DNA of 64,000 nt from Roseobacter insulae (GTDB lineage: Bacteria; Pseudomonadota; Alphaproteobacteria; Rhodobacterales; Rhodobacteraceae): positions 1 to 64,000 of the forward strand of contig NZ_JAHXDN010000008.1 in the NCBI RefSeq assembly GCF_019375555.1. The letters are read 5' to 3'. The translations under genes and the position numbers were made by a program. The notes beneath the pieces are model-generated. The model searched no databases. It was not told the DNA's origin and was given only the letters and a program-made list of their open reading frames with translations. Numbering within the stretch: position 1 is the first letter of the stretch; each line of letters opens with the position of its first letter. This document shows, one piece after another, positions 8,917 to 18,074 of this stretch.

Positions 8917-9975
8917 TCATGACCCCCAGGTCGTTTCAAGGACACGCAGCCAGTTTTCGTGGCACAGTTTCTTGATGAGCGTGTCATCATATCCGTGCTC
9001 TGCCATTGCCTGTCTGAGTGTCGGAAGCTCGGCGACGGTCGTCAAGTCTTCCGGAACCACTGCTCCATCATAATCGGATCCCAGCCCAACGCGATCTTCC
9101 CCGAGAATTTCCAACAGGTGATCGAGGTGTCGCAGCATTTGGTGTATGGGCACATCCGATTGCATCTTGCCATCTGCACGCAGAAAGGCGACGGCAAAAT
9201 TCAGCCCCACCATGCCATCGCTTTCGGCAATCGCGCGCAACTGGTCGTCGGTCAGATTGCGCGTGTGCGGGCAGATCGCATGAACATTGGAGTGGGTCGC
9301 CACCAGCGGCGCATCCGAGTGGCGCGCGACATCCCAGAACCCCGCCTCGTTGAGGTGCGACAGATCGACCATGATGCTCAGCGCATTGCAGCGTTTGACC
9401 AGCCGGATACCGTGATCGGTAAGCCCATCACCGGTATCGGGCGTGGCGGGATACCGAAACGGCACGCCATGCCCGAAAATCGTCGGACGGCTCCAGACCG
9501 GGCCAATGGATCGAAGACCGGCGGCATATAGCACGTCGAGCATGTGCAGATCGGCATCTATCCCCTCCGCACCCTCGATATGAAAGATCGCCGCAATTTT
9601 TTTCTGCGTCAATGCGGTGCGGATGTCGCTAGCGCTCCGGCAGACGGTCAGCGCCCCGATGCGCTCCAATTCGAACAGGATGGCCACCTGCGACGCGACA
9701 ACCGGCATCGCGTCTTCCCACTCGATCTCCTCCGGCAGGGGCAGGTCGTAGACATCCTTTGTCATTTCCTGGAACTTGAACTCAAGATCCGTGGGCGACG
9801 GGACGTAGACGGCAAAAAATCCGCCGCCAAATCCGCCGCGCGTGGCCATTGGCAGATCGATTGCGCCATCCCGCCCTGAAAGGAAGGCACCGGCCTTTGA
9901 CGGGCCGCCCGCGCGGAAAAGCTTGAGCAGCACATCGTTATGACCGTCAAAGACGAGCGGCGTAGCGTCCGACAC
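8917..9975 (-). CDS. Membrane dipeptidase-like metallopeptidase (M19 family)
   Basis: This is a renal-dipeptidase-type binuclear zinc enzyme that cleaves dipeptides (in the family also D-residue dipeptides). Metal-ligand motifs are visible in order: FDGHNDVL (HxD) at the N-terminus, IEGAEG (bridging Glu), VATHSNVHAI (His), a further His in CPHTRN, and GLGSDYDG (Asp). I chose the GTG at 9975 because the protein then begins 7 residues before FDGHND. An ATG at 10059 would add an atypical 28-residue leader read from the AT-rich regulatory region. It is the first gene of the peptide-importer operon, so imported peptides are probably cleaved in the cytoplasm. It is divergent from a LysR gene. Confidence 0.88.
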   Translation of the reverse strand: MSDATPLVFDGHNDVLLKLFRAGGPSKAGAFLSGRDGAIDLPMATRGGFGGGFFAVYVPSPTDLEFKFQEMTKDVYDLPLPEEIEWEDAMPVVASQVAILFELERIGALTVCRSASDIRTALTQKKIAAIFHIEGAEGIDADLHMLDVLYAAGLRSIGPVWSRPTIFGHGVPFRYPATPDTGDGLTDHGIRLVKRCNALSIMVDLSHLNEAGFWDVARHSDAPLVATHSNVHAICPHTRNLTDDQLRAIAESDGMVGLNFAVAFLRADGKMQSDVPIHQMLRHLDHLLEILGEDRVGLGSDYDGAVVPEDLTTVAELPTLRQAMAEHGYDDTLIKKLCHENWLRVLETTWGS

Positions 9976-10007
9976 CCCAAACCCCCAGAGTTCCCACTGG
10001 CAGATGT

Positions 10008-10040
10008 TAACCAAAAGATTTTTGCATTGGTTAGAGCAAA
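10008..10040. promoter_or_regulatory. Dyad-rich operator between dipeptidase and LysR genes
   Basis: Two nested inverted repeats lie in the AT-rich divergent intergenic region: TAACCAA / TTGGTTA (10008-10014 and 10027-10033) and TTTGC / GCAAA (10021-10025 and 10036-10040). Their place between a LysR gene and its likely target operon is the usual position of a LysR binding site. Function is inferred from position only. Confidence 0.45.
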
Positions 10041-10087
10041 TGCTATGCATTTTACTCATAGAGCTAGTGGCTTTCTAAGGACATGGC

Positions 10088-10999
10088 ATGAGCAGGACAA
10101 AGAACTGGCATTCGATCCCGGAATACAACGCCCTGCGCGCCTTGATGCAGGCGGGCACAACCACCGGTGCCGCGCATCATCTTGGGCTGTCGCAATCAGC
10201 CGTGAGCCGCTCGATCGCGAATCTTGAAGACCGGCTCGGCGCCGCCCTCTTCGAGCGAGAGGCCGGGCGGTTGCGCCCGACCCAGGAAGCCGTGCGCCTG
10301 AACCGCCGCCTCGATCCGCTCTTCGAAGCGCTGGACCGGATCGACGGGCCGGCCGAGCCCGTGCAGGAGACCCTGCGCCTGATCGCCCCGCCGACCTACG
10401 CACATCGCTTTCTGGTCTCGCTGATCAACAGCTTTCTGACAATGAACCCGAATTTCTTTGTCAGTTTCGAAGTCAACACCTCCGATGAGGTCACGCGCGG
10501 ACTGCTGGATGACCGCTTCGATCTCGGCGTCACAGGCGTTGAGCTCAGCCGCGCGGGGGTGAAACTGCTGCCCTACCGCATGTCGCAGGCGGTCTGCGTG
10601 ATGACCCGGGATCACGCGCTCGCCGACCGTTCGGAACTGCAGCCTAAGGATCTGGACGGGCACAATATGATCGCCCTGACGCATCGCCATGCGCGACGCG
10701 GACAACTGGAACGGTTGTTGCATCAAGCCCGAAGCGCGCCGCGGATCGTTGCTGAAGTCTCTACCTCCTTTGCCGCCGCGGATCTCGCCAAGGAAGGGCT
10801 GGGGTTGACCGTGATCAATCCCTTTCCGCTCTATCACTACCGCTCGGACGATCTGGCATTCGTGCCTTTCCGCTCGCCCATCAGGTATCAAACGCACTTT
10901 GTAACCTCCGATACAAGGCCGGTGCCGCGCATTGCACGCGCCTTCATGCGCCATCTGCGATTGAACACTCCCGCCGATCCCTATTCCCGTCGGGGATAG
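10088..10999 (+). CDS. LysR-type transcriptional regulator
   Basis: A 303-residue LTTR. The winged HTH lies at residues 9-65 (TTTGAAHHLGLSQSAVSRSI, then LEDRLGAALFERE), followed by a periplasmic-binding-protein-like effector domain beginning near residue 95 (LRLIAPPTYAHRFLVSLI). AAGGA precedes the ATG. It is divergent from the dipeptidase/peptide-importer operon and probably controls it, sensing an imported peptide or a breakdown product. Confidence 0.9.
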   Translation: MSRTKNWHSIPEYNALRALMQAGTTTGAAHHLGLSQSAVSRSIANLEDRLGAALFEREAGRLRPTQEAVRLNRRLDPLFEALDRIDGPAEPVQETLRLIAPPTYAHRFLVSLINSFLTMNPNFFVSFEVNTSDEVTRGLLDDRFDLGVTGVELSRAGVKLLPYRMSQAVCVMTRDHALADRSELQPKDLDGHNMIALTHRHARRGQLERLLHQARSAPRIVAEVSTSFAAADLAKEGLGLTVINPFPLYHYRSDDLAFVPFRSPIRYQTHFVTSDTRPVPRIARAFMRHLRLNTPADPYSRRG

Positions 11000-11364
11000 C
11001 CACATCGGATCAATCGCCATCGGCTTTCGGGAGTGTGCATAACTACAACCATGGTTTCATAGCTGATGCGGCTGCCACCGACTGACTGGGTCACTTATGA
11101 CAACACCAGATGCGCGGGCGACCTTTACCGACGTTTTTTCCAGCCGATGTCGCACTGCGGGGACCCCTGCGGCACAGCCGCATAAGAAGCCTACGGTGCC
11201 GCCAACCTGAGAAAGGCCGGTTTCCGCAGCGACATTATCGCCAGCGATGCACCACCACACCAAGGCAACGCGGGGTGCAATGCGCCTGACCCGCAAGCAT
11301 GGATAGCGCGGCGCCAAATGCCCATCAGCAAGGCTCCGGTCAAGACGCTGTAACCGCGGGACCG
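11000..11364. other. Intergenic stretch without a supported gene
   Basis: About 365 bases between convergent genes. Short open frames on both strands have no recognisable motif, no good start site and unlikely composition. I see no tRNA, no clear terminator hairpin with a T run and no insertion-sequence ends. Confidence 0.5.
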
Positions 11365-11904
11365 TCAGGCGGCAGAGGGTGTAGAGGCGACAAATGACGA
11401 CACGTCTTTTGCCAGCGCATCCCAATCGGTGAATTCATACTCGTCGACGCCCGGGTCGAAATCCTTGCCGCGCAGGACCACGTGTCGCAAAACCTGCCGT
11501 GCATAGTAGTCGTACTGACTGGTGCGCACCGCGCCGGCAACGTAGAGTTCCCTGTCTGGCGTCATCTCGGTACGCATGTTCATCTCCACCACATACTCCC
11601 GCGCCTCGGCAAGACCTTCGGGAAAGGCTGCGCTCAGGCTGACGGACAACAGCAGTGTTTCCTTCTCCGCCAGTTCCTTGCGATGCGCGCCGAGAAAAAC
11701 CTCAAAAGGCTTGGGGTGCCGTCGTTCATGCACCGAGGCCGCCAGAATGACCTTGTCAACGTCGTCGAAAGATACCGAAACGGTCTTGTCCCCGGCATCC
11801 ACAACGCGGACGTTGCAGTTCTGATCCTTGAGATGGTCCTCGACAAACCGGGCTATTTTGCGGGTCTGGCCCTCTATTGATGCATAGACAATCAGAATGG
11901 TCAT
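11365..11904 (-). CDS. HemG-like flavodoxin-domain protein
   Basis: A 179-residue flavodoxin-fold protein of the menaquinone-dependent protoporphyrinogen IX oxidase (HemG) type. The FMN phosphate loop is YASIEGQTRKIA (residues 7-18). Further matches to HemG are the stretch DVDKVILAASVHERRHPKPF, the YDYYARQ segment and the final EFTDWDALAKDV. Length fits E. coli HemG (181). AAGGAG precedes the ATG. HemG proteins oxidise protoporphyrinogen at the membrane with quinone. No other heme gene is adjacent, so a more general flavodoxin role is possible. Confidence 0.78.
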   Translation of the reverse strand: MTILIVYASIEGQTRKIARFVEDHLKDQNCNVRVVDAGDKTVSVSFDDVDKVILAASVHERRHPKPFEVFLGAHRKELAEKETLLLSVSLSAAFPEGLAEAREYVVEMNMRTEMTPDRELYVAGAVRTSQYDYYARQVLRHVVLRGKDFDPGVDEYEFTDWDALAKDVSSFVASTPSAA

Positions 11905-12279
11905 ACCGTGCTCCTTCCCTGAGAGAGCGAGAACAACAAGGCGTCCACCGAATACCTGCGTTAGACCGATGGCCGCGACGCGAGTTCTCGCATTGTCCTA
12001 CGCTAGCGCGCGCCATCCCGCTGCGCCTTGTCTTAGATCAAGTCGATCATCCTTTGCCGCCTTGCGCAGGATCACATGTTGCGCCGGGACTGTGCGCGAG
12101 CAGGATCAGGAAACGCCCGCGTCGTGATGCCCGTGCTTTCGGATATGCCTTGTCCCGCCCGGATTTCACGCACGAACCCAACCCCAGCCACTCAACCCAC
12201 ACTTGCAAATTTCTTCGGTAGCGCGCATAAATCGCCAGTCTCTGGGACGGTGGGGGGTATTGGAATAGTGACTATTGTA
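11905..12279. other. Divergent intergenic region, no supported gene
   Basis: About 375 bases between the leftward flavodoxin and the rightward sensor operon. It should hold both promoters, but I do not see a convincing consensus. An open frame runs through it in frame with the next gene (from 12076), yet that stretch has no protein-like features before the signal peptide at 12280. Confidence 0.5.
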
Positions 12280-13017
12280 ATGAAACGGGCGGTTCTGGGG
12301 GCGGCGCTGATCGGGGTATCCGTCAGCGCATCACTTGCCGGTGAGACCCTGTTGGTGGTTGCGGACGAATGGCCGCCCTTTTCCGGCGATGACCTCCCCG
12401 GCAAGGGGTTGTCGGTGGATGTGACACGCGCGGTACTGACCCGCGCAGGCTATGACGTCGAAACCGCGATACTCCCGTGGGCGCGCGTGGTGAAGGGTGC
12501 GGAATCCGGCGCCTATGATGTTGTCACGAGCCTGTTCGAAGACCCGGACATGCAAAAACTCATGACCTATTCTGAGCCGTTTTTCGAAACCTCCGTACAT
12601 TTCGTTCAGAAATCGGGGAATGACATCGTCTTTGACGGGTTAGAGTCATTGCGCCCCTACCGGATTGCCGTCGGCACTGGGTTTCTCTACGAGCGCAACT
12701 TTGACACGGCCGACTTCCTGAAGAAGGTCGAGGTGACAACCACGCTTCAGGGCGTCAAGATGGTTGCGGCAGAGCGGGTCGACCTGACCCTCGACAGCGC
12801 GCATGTGGTCAGGCATTCGATCCTGATGGACGATCCCGACCTGCTGGGCCAGATCGAGCTTCTCGACCCCGCTCTCACAACGCAGCGCATCCACATGGCC
12901 GTGTCACGATCACGCGAGGACCACGCGCGTATTGCGGCCGATTTCAATGCCGCCCTCGAAGATATGCGCGCCGACGGATCGCTGGCGCAACTCCTTGAAA
13001 AGCACAAAGTCGACTAG
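12280..13017 (+). CDS. Periplasmic solute-binding-protein-like protein (SBP family 3)
   Basis: A 245-residue protein with a Sec signal (MKRAVLGAALIGVSVSASLA) and a family 3 amino-acid-binding fold: VVADEWPPFSGDDLPGKGLSVDV, then ILPWARVVKGAESGAYDVVTSLF, SEPFF and a C-terminal helix LAQLLEKHKVD. The ATG at 12280 was chosen since it gives a clean signal peptide; a GTG at 12268 is an alternative. No permease or ATPase is adjacent. The next gene, 3 to 9 bases on, is a sensor kinase, so this protein more likely presents a ligand to that kinase than feeds a transporter. Confidence 0.8.
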   Translation: MKRAVLGAALIGVSVSASLAGETLLVVADEWPPFSGDDLPGKGLSVDVTRAVLTRAGYDVETAILPWARVVKGAESGAYDVVTSLFEDPDMQKLMTYSEPFFETSVHFVQKSGNDIVFDGLESLRPYRIAVGTGFLYERNFDTADFLKKVEVTTTLQGVKMVAAERVDLTLDSAHVVRHSILMDDPDLLGQIELLDPALTTQRIHMAVSRSREDHARIAADFNAALEDMRADGSLAQLLEKHKVD

Positions 13018-13026
13018 GCTTTGAAT

Positions 13027-15324
13027 ATGACCAAAGCTTGGAACAATCGGCTGGCTCTCAAACTTCTGTTTTGGGTGCTGGTGTGTAACGCCGTCCTGTC
13101 GGCGCTGGCGACGACGGCGCAACTCTACGTGAACTTCCAGCGCCAGGACGACGCCCTGCACGATATCACGCGGCAAGTCGAACGGGGCTTTGCGCAAAGC
13201 CTCAGCACGGCAATCTGGTCTTTTGATACCGAGCAGATCGATCAGATCCTCAATGGTGTCTTCGCCGAAACTGATATCGCCTATCTGAAACTCGCAGCGG
13301 ATGGCCTGCAAGTCTGGGAACGCGGGCCGACAGACCCCAATGAACAATTGCAGACCGACACGATTAACCTCATCCATGTGGACCCAACCTTAGGTGAAAG
13401 CGTTTTGGGCACGATGGATTTGGGCCTGAGCCGTGCGCGCATCTGGTCCGATCTATACGCTCAGGTGGTTGTGGTGTTCCTGTCGAACCTGGCGAAAACA
13501 GGGCTTGCGTCGCTTGCGATCCTTGCGATTTTCCACCGGTTGGTCAGCCGCCATTTGCGCGACATCGCGACATACGTGTCTCAGCCGAACTGGTTGGTGG
13601 AAGGTGAAGCCTTACGGCTGAACAGACCGCCCACACAGGCAGCGGATGATCTGGATGCGATTTCAACGGCGCTTAACCAGACGCGGAACCGTCTGGAGGA
13701 TGTCGACAAGTTTCTCAAAACCGCGTCCGAACGGCTGCGCGTCGTGCTGGACACCACGGTGAACGGTATCGTCGGGCTGGATGAAAAAGGCGTGGTGCAG
13801 GTCATCAATCCGGCGGCCAGACATATGCTGGGGGGCATGTCCGAAAAGACGCCGTTTCCGTGGCCTGCACCCATCAAGTTTCTGGACGTGATCGATATGC
13901 AGCCACTGGATGCATCAGCCGATCCGATCAACCGCGCCCTGGCCGGGCAGATCCTGACCGGCGAGACACACATGATGACCCGTGCCGGTGAGACCGAGAA
14001 CCGCTACGTGCGTGTGTCAAGCGCCATCGTGGAGGAAGCCGACAGCGAATTGAGAACGGTCATCGTTTTGGATGATGTGTCCATGCTGGAAAAGAAAAGG
14101 CAGCAAATCGAACGCAAAGGCAGGCTCGATGCCCTTGGCCAGCTGACGGGCGGTATCGCCCATGATTTCAACAACCTGCTTGCCACAATTCTATATGCGA
14201 TGCAGCTGACACGGGCCGATAACATCTCTGAACGGTCTGACCGCGTCCTCGCAACCGCACTTAACGCGGTGGAGCGGGGGCGAGAACTGACCGGGCGGCT
14301 GCTGGCCTTTGCCAAACGGCAACCCGGTCTTGCAAGATCGCGCCCGCTGAGCGAAACCTTTTCAGAATTTGAAGCCCTTGCCAGACCGGCCATCGAGGAA
14401 ACCGTCGGGATCACACTTGTGCCGCCCAATCCGGAATTGCTGGTCTATTGCGATCATGGACAGCTCGACAATGCGCTGCTGAACCTGGTGCTGAACAGCC
14501 GCGACGCCATCATGCGCACGGGCAAGGGCAGCAAGATCACAATTAAGGCCCGTGGCATCGACGAGGTGGACGTTGACTTGCTGCTGCGCCGCGAAAACCC
14601 TCAGGCCTACATCACCCAAGGCATGCACGGAGAGCATGCGGAAGACTTCGCACGCAAGGATTTCCGGGCCTACCGCTATGTTGAAATCTCCGTGACAGAT
14701 GACGGGCCGGGCATGACGGAAGAGGTCAAGGGACGCGCAATCGATCCGTTTTTCACGACGAAGGACACGAATTCCGGCACCGGGCTCGGCCTGTCCATGG
14801 TGTATGGGTTTATCCAGCACTCGGACGGCGAACTGCGCATTTATTCCGAAGTCGGGTTTGGCACCACCATTCGCCTCATTCTGCCGCGCGGCACGGTTGA
14901 GAATGAGCGTGAGGAACCCATGAAACGGTTGCCCCTCCGGAAAGGTGCCGGACAAAGCATTCTGGTGGTTGAAGACGAGCCGAACCTGCTCGCTGTGATG
15001 GAAGACCTGCTCAAGGAACTGGGGTTCAGGATTCTTTCGGCCAGCTCCGGTCAGGAAGCATTGGACGTGATTGAAAGCGGCGACAAGGTGGACCTGCTGC
15101 TGACGGACATCGTCATGCCCGGCGGCATCGGCGGATTTGAACTGGCTCAACGGGTGCGGGAACTGCGCCCCTCGATACCGATCATCTACATGTCCGGCTA
15201 CACCGGCTTCACCTCGGCAGAAATGGGAAATGTGGTGGCACCACTTCTGCAAAAACCATGCCCCCCTGTCGAACTGGCAGAGGTGCTGAGTGACGCATTA
15301 TCAAACAGAGAAAATTCTATCTAG
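13027..15324 (+). CDS. Hybrid sensor histidine kinase with C-terminal receiver
   Basis: A membrane sensor of about 765 residues. Domains in order: a first membrane helix (about 12-35), a periplasmic sensor of about 110 residues, a second helix (about 145-170), a HAMP-like linker, a PAS domain (RLRVVLDTTVNGIVGLDEKG), a HisKA box with the phospho-His in GGIAHDFNNLLATIL, an HATPase with the N box NLVLNSRDAI and G boxes DDGPGM and GTGLGLSMVYGF, and a receiver at the end with acidic pocket VVEDE, Asp in LLLTDIVMPG and the Lys in LLQKPCPP. Starts possible are ATG 13027 or TTG 13021; neither has a strong ribosome site. It is coupled to the upstream binding protein. Confidence 0.92.
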   Translation: MTKAWNNRLALKLLFWVLVCNAVLSALATTAQLYVNFQRQDDALHDITRQVERGFAQSLSTAIWSFDTEQIDQILNGVFAETDIAYLKLAADGLQVWERGPTDPNEQLQTDTINLIHVDPTLGESVLGTMDLGLSRARIWSDLYAQVVVVFLSNLAKTGLASLAILAIFHRLVSRHLRDIATYVSQPNWLVEGEALRLNRPPTQAADDLDAISTALNQTRNRLEDVDKFLKTASERLRVVLDTTVNGIVGLDEKGVVQVINPAARHMLGGMSEKTPFPWPAPIKFLDVIDMQPLDASADPINRALAGQILTGETHMMTRAGETENRYVRVSSAIVEEADSELRTVIVLDDVSMLEKKRQQIERKGRLDALGQLTGGIAHDFNNLLATILYAMQLTRADNISERSDRVLATALNAVERGRELTGRLLAFAKRQPGLARSRPLSETFSEFEALARPAIEETVGITLVPPNPELLVYCDHGQLDNALLNLVLNSRDAIMRTGKGSKITIKARGIDEVDVDLLLRRENPQAYITQGMHGEHAEDFARKDFRAYRYVEISVTDDGPGMTEEVKGRAIDPFFTTKDTNSGTGLGLSMVYGFIQHSDGELRIYSEVGFGTTIRLILPRGTVENEREEPMKRLPLRKGAGQSILVVEDEPNLLAVMEDLLKELGFRILSASSGQEALDVIESGDKVDLLLTDIVMPGGIGGFELAQRVRELRPSIPIIYMSGYTGFTSAEMGNVVAPLLQKPCPPVELAEVLSDALSNRENSI

Positions 15325-15435
15325 GATTGCATACCCCGAAAATTGATCTTAAACCGTACCGGGCACGGGCGCAGGCTGGCTGTCCGTCACTGAAAGAAAC
15401 GACGACCTGATGTCGCGAGTATTGCGGAGATACTC

Positions 15436-15855
15436 TTGCTCGATATTCTGCTAATGGAAGATGACACTGATCTCGCGTCGGTGTTGAGGGATGTACTTGA
15501 ATCGAGAGGTTTCACCGTTACGATCAGCGCGTCGGCCACCGAAGCATTCGCGGCCATAAAGACAAAGAAATTCGATCTTCTGATCACGGACATCATTGTC
15601 CAGAAGAACAGGAAATCCATCCCGGACGGCGGGATATCCCTGATTTCAAAGCTGCGCGGTCCCTTGGGTTGGGAACTGCAGCCCTGGATGAAAACAATGC
15701 CGATCATCGCCATTTCGGGAGCAATTCACAATCAGGGCATGTCCAACCTTCTTACCATATCGCGCGACCTTGGCGCCGACCTCACGCTTGCCAAACCCAT
15801 CGAGATCGACGCGCTTATCCATGCCATCAATCTGCTGACACGCAAAACCATCTGA
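15436..15855 (+). CDS. Single-domain response regulator
   Basis: A 139-residue receiver without output domain. The acidic pair is in LLMEDDTDLA, the phospho-Asp in LLITDIIVQ, Thr/Ser in IIAISGA and the conserved Lys in TLAKPIEI. A loop of about 20 residues (KNRKSIPDGG...PLGWELQPWMK) is inserted after the phospho-Asp, unusual for a CheY-like protein. The TTG start at 15436 with GGAG upstream is needed to include the first beta strand. It lies about 110 bases after the hybrid kinase and is probably its phosphorelay partner. Confidence 0.82.
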   Translation: MLDILLMEDDTDLASVLRDVLESRGFTVTISASATEAFAAIKTKKFDLLITDIIVQKNRKSIPDGGISLISKLRGPLGWELQPWMKTMPIIAISGAIHNQGMSNLLTISRDLGADLTLAKPIEIDALIHAINLLTRKTI

Positions 15856-15917
15856 CCGGGTTTGTGGGTGCATCCTTCGCGCGCGCCCGTATCGACAGCA
15901 ATGGCGGTCCGCCGGTT

Positions 15918-16832
15918 TCATGACACCTCGGGCCGCGCCTGGCGCTTGTCCACGCTCCAGATGTCCAGCAGCGACGTCGCGGTCTGGTCCCGACTGTCGG
16001 CATAGAGCACGATTTTGAGTTGTTCCCGGCCAAAGTGATTGGACAGTGAAATCAGGTCGCCGCTTTCTATTTCCTTGTGCGCCATGCTGTAGGGAAGCCA
16101 GCCGACACCCATGCCGTTCACCACCAGTTCCCTGATCCCACTGGAAAACGCTGTCTCGCAGACCGGGTTTTCGCTCAGCGTCAGAGTCCCGAACGGTCGC
16201 TGCGCGGTAGTCAGAACGCTGCCGAAGTAGCTGTTCTGAGGATAAACGATCGCCGGTGCGTCCACCGGCAGGGACCCGTCATCCCTGACCGCGTAGCGCA
16301 GGCCGCCGCCGACGACCGGGATGAGGTAGTCATTGCCCCAGATCGCGCGCCGGATGGTACTGCCGAAGGGCAACGGGCCCGCGTTATCGGATTCGTAGCA
16401 CAGCAGGACGCTGGTATCGCCGCGCAGGAACATCGTGACACAATCCCCCAGATTGCCGGGCCGCAGCCTGAATTTGACGGAAGGGAAATGGCGTTTTGCA
16501 TAAACCGCCATGTCCGGAAAAGTGGAAATGACAGATGCGTGCTGTGCGGACAGGGAGACGGTCGAACTCGCCGGATCGAAATGTGCGATCCTGCTGCGCA
16601 GATCCCGGACCCGTCCGATCAAGGCACGGATTTCGGCCTCGTTCGCGCTCAATGCCGCGCTGATGTCGACCGAGTTCGCCCCGCGTTCCAGCACCTTGGT
16701 ACCCAGCCAGTCCTCAAACCCGCGGATACGCCTCGAAAAGGCCGGTTGCGTGATGTTTCGGCGCGACGCAGCGCGGGTCATGTTACCTTCTTCCAGAAGC
16801 ACCAAAACATCGTCGAGCCATTGCAGGTCCAT
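15918..16832 (-). CDS. LysR-type transcriptional regulator
   Basis: A 304-residue LTTR. The HTH is at residues 5-60 ([20 protein letters not shown], then [13 protein letters not shown]), followed by an effector domain from about 90. It is divergent from the PLP lyase/ABC importer/hydrolase operon and shares a 129-base regulatory region with it, which holds a perfect 9-bp inverted repeat. The likely role is substrate-responsive control of that operon, as for many Roseobacter organosulfonate clusters. Confidence 0.9.
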   Translation of the reverse strand: MDLQWLDDVLVLLEEGNMTRAASRRNITQPAFSRRIRGFEDWLGTKVLERGANSVDISAALSANEAEIRALIGRVRDLRSRIAHFDPASSTVSLSAQHASVISTFPDMAVYAKRHFPSVKFRLRPGNLGDCVTMFLRGDTSVLLCYESDNAGPLPFGSTIRRAIWGNDYLIPVVGGGLRYAVRDDGSLPVDAPAIVYPQNSYFGSVLTTAQRPFGTLTLSENPVCETAFSSGIRELVVNGMGVGWLPYSMAHKEIESGDLISLSNHFGREQLKIVLYADSRDQTATSLLDIWSVDKRQARPEVS

Positions 16833-16843
16833 GCGATCTCCTC

Positions 16844-16921
16844 TCAGGCAAACAATATGTATGGGTGCACAAAGAAAAAAGCATTATTTTTCCACGCCAG
16901 CATTGGGCAGACTTTGCCTGA
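16844..16921. promoter_or_regulatory. Inverted repeat in divergent LysR/lyase promoter region
   Basis: A perfect 9-bp inverted repeat TCAGGCAAA (16844-16852) and TTTGCCTGA (16913-16921) is separated by 60 bases between the two divergent starts. The distance of about seven helical turns between the halves would suit a LysR tetramer that bends DNA. The AT-rich centre probably holds the promoters. Inference from position and symmetry only. Confidence 0.45.
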
Positions 16922-16961
16922 CTCATGTGAAGGATGCCAATGCGTGACCGAAAACAATCTC

Positions 16962-18038
16962 ATGTCCGAGCAAACGGAAGACCAGACACCTGAGATGACT
17001 GCAAGTCTTTGCAAAGATCTCTCGATTACCCTGGCGCAATTTCCAAAGGTGCGCCTTGGACATTTGCCTACTCCGCTGGAGCCGATGGACAGGCTCAGCG
17101 AAGAACTGGGCGGGCCACGCCTGTGGGTGAAGCGCGACGATTGCACCGGCCTGTCCTCCGGCGGCAACAAGACCCGTAAGCTGGAATTCCTGATGGCGGA
17201 TGCACAGGCGCAGGGGGCCGACACCATCATCACGCAGGGCGCAACGCAATCGAACCATGCGCGCCAGACCGCGGCGGCGGCCGCCAAGCTCGGCATGGCC
17301 TGCCACATCCTCTTAGAGGATCGTACCGGGTTCAATGACGCAAGTTACAATCTCAACGGCAATGTGTTGATGGACCGCCTGCACGGGGCGACGGTCTCCA
17401 AACGCGGCAACGGCGTCGATATGAACGCCGAAATGGCCACCCTTGCGGAGAACCTGAGGCTGGACGGCCGCGTGCCCTACATCGTGCCGGGCGGCGGCTC
17501 CAACCCGATCGGCGCCCTTGGGTATGTGAATTGCGCGCGCGAGGTCGCAGAACAGGCGGCCAATGTCGGCTTGAAGATTGACGCCTTTGTCCACGCCACC
17601 GGCAGTTCAGGCACGCAGGCAGGGCTCGTCACCGGGCTTACCGCCATTCGCAGTGACATTCACCTTCTGGGTATCGGTGTCCGTGCGCCACGCGAAAAGC
17701 AGGAGCAGATGGTCTTTGACCTTGCCCAGCGGACGGCGGATTACCTCGGGACCGGCCTGCAGATTGATCGCACACACGTCCGGGCCAATTGCGACTATGT
17801 CGGGCCGGGCTACGGATTGCCCACCGAAGGCATGAAAGAGGCGGTCAAGCTGCTTGCCAGAACCGAAGGGCTTCTGTTCGATCCGGTCTATTCGGGCAAG
17901 GGTCTGGATGGACTCATAAATCTCATTCGGCAGGGATACTTTGGCAATATGGAAAACGTCGTATTCCTGCATACTGGCGGCAGTGCCGCGCTGTTCGGCT
18001 ATCCCGACACCTTTGATCTGCACGGCTACACAGACTGA
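16962..18038 (+). CDS. PLP-dependent L-cysteate sulfo-lyase / D-cysteine desulfhydrase family enzyme
   Basis: A 358-residue fold-type II PLP enzyme of the ACC deaminase/D-cysteine desulfhydrase family. The Schiff-base Lys is in [12 protein letters not shown] (about residue 70). Other family motifs are [13 protein letters not shown], the glycine-rich phosphate loop [10 protein letters not shown] and the C-terminal [11 protein letters not shown]. In Roseobacters this family includes CuyA, which releases sulfite, pyruvate and ammonium from L-cysteate; D-cysteine lyase is the other option. The ATG at 16962 has no strong ribosome site; ATG 16995 is possible. It heads an operon with a betaine-type importer and a hydrolase, and lies opposite a LysR gene. 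No sulfite exporter is adjacent, unlike the known cuyRAZ group. Confidence 0.8.
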   Translation: MSEQTEDQTPEMTASLCKDLSITLAQFPKVRLGHLPTPLEPMDRLSEELGGPRLWVKRDDCTGLSSGGNKTRKLEFLMADAQAQGADTIITQGATQSNHARQTAAAAAKLGMACHILLEDRTGFNDASYNLNGNVLMDRLHGATVSKRGNGVDMNAEMATLAENLRLDGRVPYIVPGGGSNPIGALGYVNCAREVAEQAANVGLKIDAFVHATGSSGTQAGLVTGLTAIRSDIHLLGIGVRAPREKQEQMVFDLAQRTADYLGTGLQIDRTHVRANCDYVGPGYGLPTEGMKEAVKLLARTEGLLFDPVYSGKGLDGLINLIRQGYFGNMENVVFLHTGGSAALFGYPDTFDLHGYTD

Positions 18039-18074
18039 TAAAAAAATCAAAAACACCAACAAGGAGAAACACTT

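Noticed and set aside
11057-11425. A 122-residue minus-strand frame
   Set aside because: It overlaps the 3' end of the flavodoxin gene in another frame and has no protein-like features or start site.
16077-18038. A 653-residue open frame joining the lyase to an upstream region
   Set aside because: The first 295 codons run antisense through the LysR gene and the divergent promoter region. The lyase family begins at about 16962.
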